This document shows positions 33,669 to 35,462 of a stretch of 35,462 nt of DNA, one piece after another (within the stretch, counting starts at the first letter, position 1; each line of letters starts with the position of its first letter). The translations under genes and the position numbers were made by a program. The stretch is taken from IMG/VR virus record IMGVR_UViG_3300035179_000039, positions 1-35,462 of that record. One strand, written 5' to 3'. This DNA comes from a virus. The notes under the pieces were generated by a model that was given only the letters and a program-made list of their open reading frames with translations, was not told where the DNA came from and did not search any database.

Positions 33669-35273
33669 ATGAGTGAGACACAGGTCGACGTTACCAAAGT
33701 CAAGGGCGCCGCCCTGAAAACCCCAACGGTGACCGCTGCGCTTCCCATAAGCGTAGAGAACCCTGCGCTCGCCTACGACTCCGCCAAGGATCGCTTCAAG
33801 ATTGACATAGAAGCGATTGCTGGCGAAGACCAATCAGCTCGGGACTGGAGCCTTGACCTAGCGAAGCTGCAGAACCTTCCCACAGATCCGGCGAAAGAAT
33901 CCGGCAAACTCACCACCATTGACAGCACCCTCACCGCAATCGACTCAGTGCTTGATGACGTCAAGGCGCTGCTGGCAGGCGGTTTACCGGCCGCCCTAGA
34001 CGGCGAAGCCCTGAAAGTGAGTGAGCAGAACTGGCCTGCAAGCTACGTGGTCGAAGCCACCAACCTAGACATTCGCGATCTCACGGAAACAGAGCGCACG
34101 CCTCTCGGTTCTAAAGGCGTGGCGCTGCAGCAGAAAACGACCAGCAATGATCTCATCGTCACCTTAGACGGAGAAACCATCACGGTTCAGGCTACGCATC
34201 TGGATATTCGAGACCTCACCACGACGGAGCGCACCCCTCTTGGCTCCAATGCTGCACCCTTGCAGCAGGTCGCTGGAGATAATGCACTCAGAGTCAGAGA
34301 GCAGGAATTTCCCAGCGACTACCCTGACGCAGCCACCCTCGCCATCTTGGTAAGCCTACTCGCAGGCGGCCTTCCAAGCACACTCACCGCAGACAAGCTC
34401 AAGGTTCGAGCCACAGAAATAGAAACCCTGCTGGCGGCCGGGCTTCCCAGTGCGCTGGATGGCGACGCTCTCAAGGTGAGCGAGCAAAGCCCTCTCTCCA
34501 CCATTGAAGTGAGCAACTTTCCCGCAGACTACCCGGACTCAGCTGTCGCCACACTACTGGCCGCCGGTCTACCGACGGCCCTAGACACAGATGCCTTGAA
34601 GACTCGGGAGCAGAACCCAATAACGGGGTTCGCAACCCAGACAACCTTAGCTTTGATCGCTGGCTACGTGGACGGACTTGAAGCACTCTTAGGCGGCGGC
34701 CTACCAAGCGCCTTAGCCACAGACGCTTTGAAAATTAGAGAGCAGGGTACGCCTACGGTCACCGTGGGCACCTTCCCTGACAACGAACCTTTCAACCTCA
34801 ACCAAGTCGGCGGCACAGCTCAAACAGCCGCAGACTGGACGCCGCTACTGCAGAAGCTAGACGCTGCTCTGAGTACGATGGCGAGGCTTCAACCATGGTA
34901 TCAAACAAACTTTACGCGAGTCAATCGGGGCTATTCAGCAGCATTGATTGCGCCTCACGAATTCACAAACCGCTGGACCTACACGATTCCAGCTTCACGC
35001 ATCGGACGTGTGATGATGGCAGAGGTTGAATTAATGAGGGATGCAGCCCCAGTAGCGGCAGGCACAGCATACTGCTACATCACTATCGGAGCAGTTTTCG
35101 GACCAGACATGAGAGAGATTACCGCGACTGTGGGCGTTCCAAGGGTTCTATTCACAAGTGAGGGTAGTATTGCGATTGCGGATGACGTGATAACGTGCAC
35201 AACGGCAGACGGAAGCAACGGGGGCACCTATACATACGTGAACTGCGCGAACATCATGGTGTTCAACACATGA
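33669..35273 (+). CDS. Fibre-like virion protein with internal repeats
   Basis: A 534-residue protein. Residues about 100-380 consist of two repeat types: (V/T)LLAxGLPxALDxDALKxxEQ, about five copies, and LDIRDLTxTERTPLGS, two copies. These alternate with N-x-P-x-x-Y linkers. A coil follows (DWTPLLQKLDAALSTMARLQ), and the last 120 residues form a beta-sandwich (HEFTNRWTYTIPASRIGRVM, AYCYITIGAVFG) such as ends many fibres. This is probably a trimeric spike or head fibre; its position beside the portal and terminase genes and not the tail tip favours a head or neck fibre. Confidence 0.65.
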   Translation: MSETQVDVTKVKGAALKTPTVTAALPISVENPALAYDSAKDRFKIDIEAIAGEDQSARDWSLDLAKLQNLPTDPAKESGKLTTIDSTLTAIDSVLDDVKALLAGGLPAALDGEALKVSEQNWPASYVVEATNLDIRDLTETERTPLGSKGVALQQKTTSNDLIVTLDGETITVQATHLDIRDLTTTERTPLGSNAAPLQQVAGDNALRVREQEFPSDYPDAATLAILVSLLAGGLPSTLTADKLKVRATEIETLLAAGLPSALDGDALKVSEQSPLSTIEVSNFPADYPDSAVATLLAAGLPTALDTDALKTREQNPITGFATQTTLALIAGYVDGLEALLGGGLPSALATDALKIREQGTPTVTVGTFPDNEPFNLNQVGGTAQTAADWTPLLQKLDAALSTMARLQPWYQTNFTRVNRGYSAALIAPHEFTNRWTYTIPASRIGRVMMAEVELMRDAAPVAAGTAYCYITIGAVFGPDMREITATVGVPRVLFTSEGSIAIADDVITCTTADGSNGGTYTYVNCANIMVFNT

Positions 35274-35462
35274 CAACCAAACTCAAAGTCAAGATGATAG
35301 GCTCAGGCACACAGAGCGACCCATACCGTGTTGATCTTCCAACGTGGCAAGGCATCCAGTTCGACACTGATCCAACCGTCATACTCGACCTAGACCATCC
35401 AGACCCCAACGATCCGAAGCACATCAAACAGATCATAGCTGGCAAGAAGCCTCCTCACGCCT
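35270..35462 (+). CDS. Hypothetical virion-region protein, 5' part (continues at 1-261)
   Basis: ATG 35270 overlaps the stop of the fibre-like gene. The frame is open to the end of the window, and bases 35336-35462 repeat 1-127 in the same frame, so the full 108-residue protein is read across the circular junction. Confidence 0.85.
   Translation, partial: MTTKLKVKMIGSGTQSDPYRVDLPTWQGIQFDTDPTVILDLDHPDPNDPKHIKQIIAGKKPPHA
35336..35462. repeat. Terminal redundancy, right copy
   Basis: Identical to 1-127; see the left copy. The unique circular length is 35,335 bp. Confidence 0.95.

Overview
This window is the complete circular genome of a tailed, HK97-fold virus. The first and last 127 bases are identical, and a 108-residue reading frame runs uninterrupted from 35270 through the junction to 261, so the unique length is 35,335 bp. 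The host is probably an archaeon. TATA-box promoters sit at bacterial-atypical but archaeal-typical distances from start codons (20666, 21345, 8808), with some apparently leaderless starts. Ribosome binding sites are of the GGTGA/GGAGG type, adjacent genes overlap by ATGA, and many tiny zinc-ribbon proteins and an AbrB-type regulator are present. The host lineage cannot be named from sequence alone. No integrase, polymerase, primase or replication initiator was recognised.

Layout. (1) 33669-261-797: virion fibre-like repeat protein and three small structural-looking proteins. (2) 807-6020: portal and MuF head-morphogenesis region. The portal gene is a 1245-residue fusion of portal, a linker, an ADP-ribosyltransferase-like domain, a D12-type adenine methyltransferase and a helical tail. 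The MuF gene is interrupted by a 271-residue intein. The opposite strand of that intein carries a complete Vsr/DUF559-like homing-endonuclease reading frame, so the same DNA appears to code on both strands. (3) 6344-8774: the only large minus-strand block, with an AbrB regulator, an ASCH-like protein and small zinc proteins, driven from a palindromic TATA box at 8808-8817 that may also serve the plus strand. (4) 9391-20321: head and tail assembly in classical order: protease (apparent ATT start), scaffold-like protein, major capsid protein, beta-helix protein, connector, tail terminator, tail tube, HK97-gp10-like protein, tail-assembly chaperone with a likely +1 frameshift at CCC-TAG, an extremely short tape measure, distal tail, baseplate hub and receptor-binding candidate. 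(5) 20492-20707: a non-coding segment with a hairpin, two tandem repeats and a TATA box, the best candidate for an origin or control region. (6) 20708-26505: an early-looking operon of overlapping small genes including a PD-(D/E)XK-like protein, a DNA methyltransferase and a Vsr-like nuclease. (7) 26570-29278: a candidate lysis/exit module with a membrane-anchored caspase-like (clan CD) protease and a holin-like protein. (8) 29305-33035: terminase small and large subunits and small zinc-ribbon genes, followed by a minus-strand HNH homing endonuclease at 33032-33475.

How it fits together: terminase and portal package DNA into a capsid matured by the prohead protease; the tail genes imply a short non-contractile tail; two methyltransferases probably protect the DNA; two selfish nuclease genes (antisense in the intein, and HNH) have colonised conserved virion loci. 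Unusual decoding (ATT and CTG starts, a +1 shift) recurs. All functional calls come from reading motifs by eye; no database search or structure prediction was run.
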